NCBI GenBank assembly: GCA_019246575.1
Contig: JAFAQG010000831.1
Span: 1 to 6,786 of the forward strand
Direction: 5' to 3'
Source: Acidobacteriaceae bacterium
GTDB lineage: Bacteria > Acidobacteriota > Terriglobia > Bryobacterales > Bryobacteraceae
DNA: 6,786 nucleotides
Made by a program: the position numbers and the translations under genes. Below, piece by piece: positions 5,978 to 6,786 of this stretch (within the stretch, counting starts at the first letter, position 1; every line of letters begins with the position of its first letter). The notes below the pieces were generated by a model. That model ran no database searches. It worked only from the letters and a program-made list of their open reading frames with translations, and had not been told where the DNA came from.

Positions 5978-6757
5978 ATGGACGACGTTTTAACAGTTGC
6001 CGGCAGAAGGTTTCACTCGCGCTTATGGGTCGGCACGGGAAAATACCGCAGCAAGCAACTCATGGCTCGATGTCATGCCGCATCGGGCGCCGAGATGGTT
6101 ACTCTGGCGGTCCGGCGCGTGAACCTGACCGACCGTTCCAAAGAATCCGAGCTCGATTACATTGACCGCTCTAAAATACACATCCTGCCCAACACTGCTG
6201 CATGCTATACGGCCGACGAAGCAGTACGCACAGCAAGACTCGCCCGCGAAGTCGGCCTGTCGAATTGGCTCAAGCTGGAAGTTATCGGCGACCAGAAGAC
6301 GCTCTTCCCTGATAACGAAGGCCTTCTCGAAGCGACCCGAATCCTTGTGAAAGAAGGCTTCGTCGTCCTACCCTACACAACCGACGATCTGGTCAACGCT
6401 CGCAAGCTCATCGATGCCGGAGCCGCTGCCGTGATGCCGCTGGCCGCGCCCATAGGCTCCGGGCTCGGGATTCAGAACGTGACCAACCTCAAAATCTTGC
6501 GGGAAGCGATCACGGACGTTCCGTTGATCGTTGACGCCGGAGTCGGCACTGCTTCCGACGCGACTATCGCCATGGAGCTGGGATACGACGGCGTGCTTCT
6601 CAACACCGCGATCGCCGAAGCCGAGGACTCCGAACGCATGGCGCATGCCATGAAGCTGGCCGTCGAGGCGGGTCGGAGCGCGTTCCTCGCCGGCCGCATG
6701 CACCGACGCGAGTACGCCGTCGCTAGCAGCCCCCTAGTCGGAACGATAGCAAGATAA
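5978..6757 (+). CDS. thiG: Thiazole synthase ThiG
   Basis: This cytoplasmic enzyme forms the thiazole phosphate ring of thiamine from 1-deoxy-D-xylulose 5-phosphate, dehydroglycine (made from glycine or tyrosine) and sulfur carried as ThiS thiocarboxylate. The 259-residue length is typical. Signatures: [10 protein letters not shown] (14-23), LAVRRVNL (43-50), [18 protein letters not shown] (69-86), [10 protein letters not shown] with the Schiff-base lysine K99 and nearby E101, VLPYTTDD (130-137), [12 protein letters not shown] (154-165), [12 protein letters not shown] (184-195, with D186 in the expected acidic position), and the phosphate-binding end [10 protein letters not shown] (204-213). 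The protein appears complete and active. It has no thiS, thiF, thiH/thiO, thiC or thiE beside it in view. Only 29 bases follow its stop, so a downstream partner gene cannot be excluded. Upstream genes are sugar-related, so thiG is probably a separate unit or an opportunistic passenger. The ATG at 5978 matches the usual ThiG N-terminus. Confidence 0.97.
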   Translation: MDDVLTVAGRRFHSRLWVGTGKYRSKQLMARCHAASGAEMVTLAVRRVNLTDRSKESELDYIDRSKIHILPNTAACYTADEAVRTARLAREVGLSNWLKLEVIGDQKTLFPDNEGLLEATRILVKEGFVVLPYTTDDLVNARKLIDAGAAAVMPLAAPIGSGLGIQNVTNLKILREAITDVPLIVDAGVGTASDATIAMELGYDGVLLNTAIAEAEDSERMAHAMKLAVEAGRSAFLAGRMHRREYAVASSPLVGTIAR

Positions 6758-6786
6758 CCGCACAAGCGCCGCGCGTCTTACTGTCG

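Overview
The window looks like chromosomal DNA from a GC-rich soil-type bacterium, most likely an Acidobacteriota member of the Solibacter/Bryobacter kind. The clues are a VWA protein with the architecture of the 'VWFA-related Acidobacterial domain' family, a Tat-exported xylose-isomerase-like TIM-barrel protein, a secreted carbohydrate-esterase-like hydrolase, and GC-rich coding with GTG starts. The taxonomy is inferred from protein families; there is no rRNA or tRNA here to confirm it. Coding density is very high and no gap exceeds about 131 bp.

Layout. (1) Positions 2-1057, + strand: the C-terminal two thirds of the lipid II flippase MurJ, cut by the left edge. (2) Positions 1067-2443, - strand: a secreted VWA-domain protein with an intact MIDAS metal site, a Gly/Trp/Pro repeat loop encoded by tandem 21-bp units, and a low-complexity Ser/Gln tail. 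It converges on murJ with only 9 bp between stop codons. (3) Positions 2444-2574: a divergent intergenic region. (4) Positions 2575-3471, 3580-4914 and 4911-5921, all + strand: a secreted alpha/beta hydrolase (acetyl/feruloyl esterase type), an MFS transporter of the anion:cation symporter type, and a Tat-signal sugar isomerase/epimerase-like protein. The last two overlap by 4 bp. (5) Positions 5978-6757, + strand: thiG, thiazole synthase of thiamine biosynthesis, with no other thiamine gene in view.

Genes in (4) read as a small carbohydrate-use module: the esterase would release acyl groups or sugars outside the cytoplasm, the MFS protein would import an organic or sugar acid, and the TIM-barrel enzyme would isomerise or epimerise a sugar-like substrate, probably in the periplasm. 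The substrate cannot be read from sequence. murJ, the VWA gene and thiG appear to be unrelated neighbours.

The most unusual non-coding structure is in the hydrolase-MFS gap. An exact 13-bp direct repeat (3464-3476 and 3554-3566) brackets a 77-bp stretch ending in degenerate GCTGAnn-type tandem repeats, as if a small repeat element had split an originally tight operon and created a new promoter. I did not find convincing evidence of a wholly new multi-gene system. The best candidates for follow-up are this element, the VWA protein's repeat loop, and the esterase-transporter-isomerase module.
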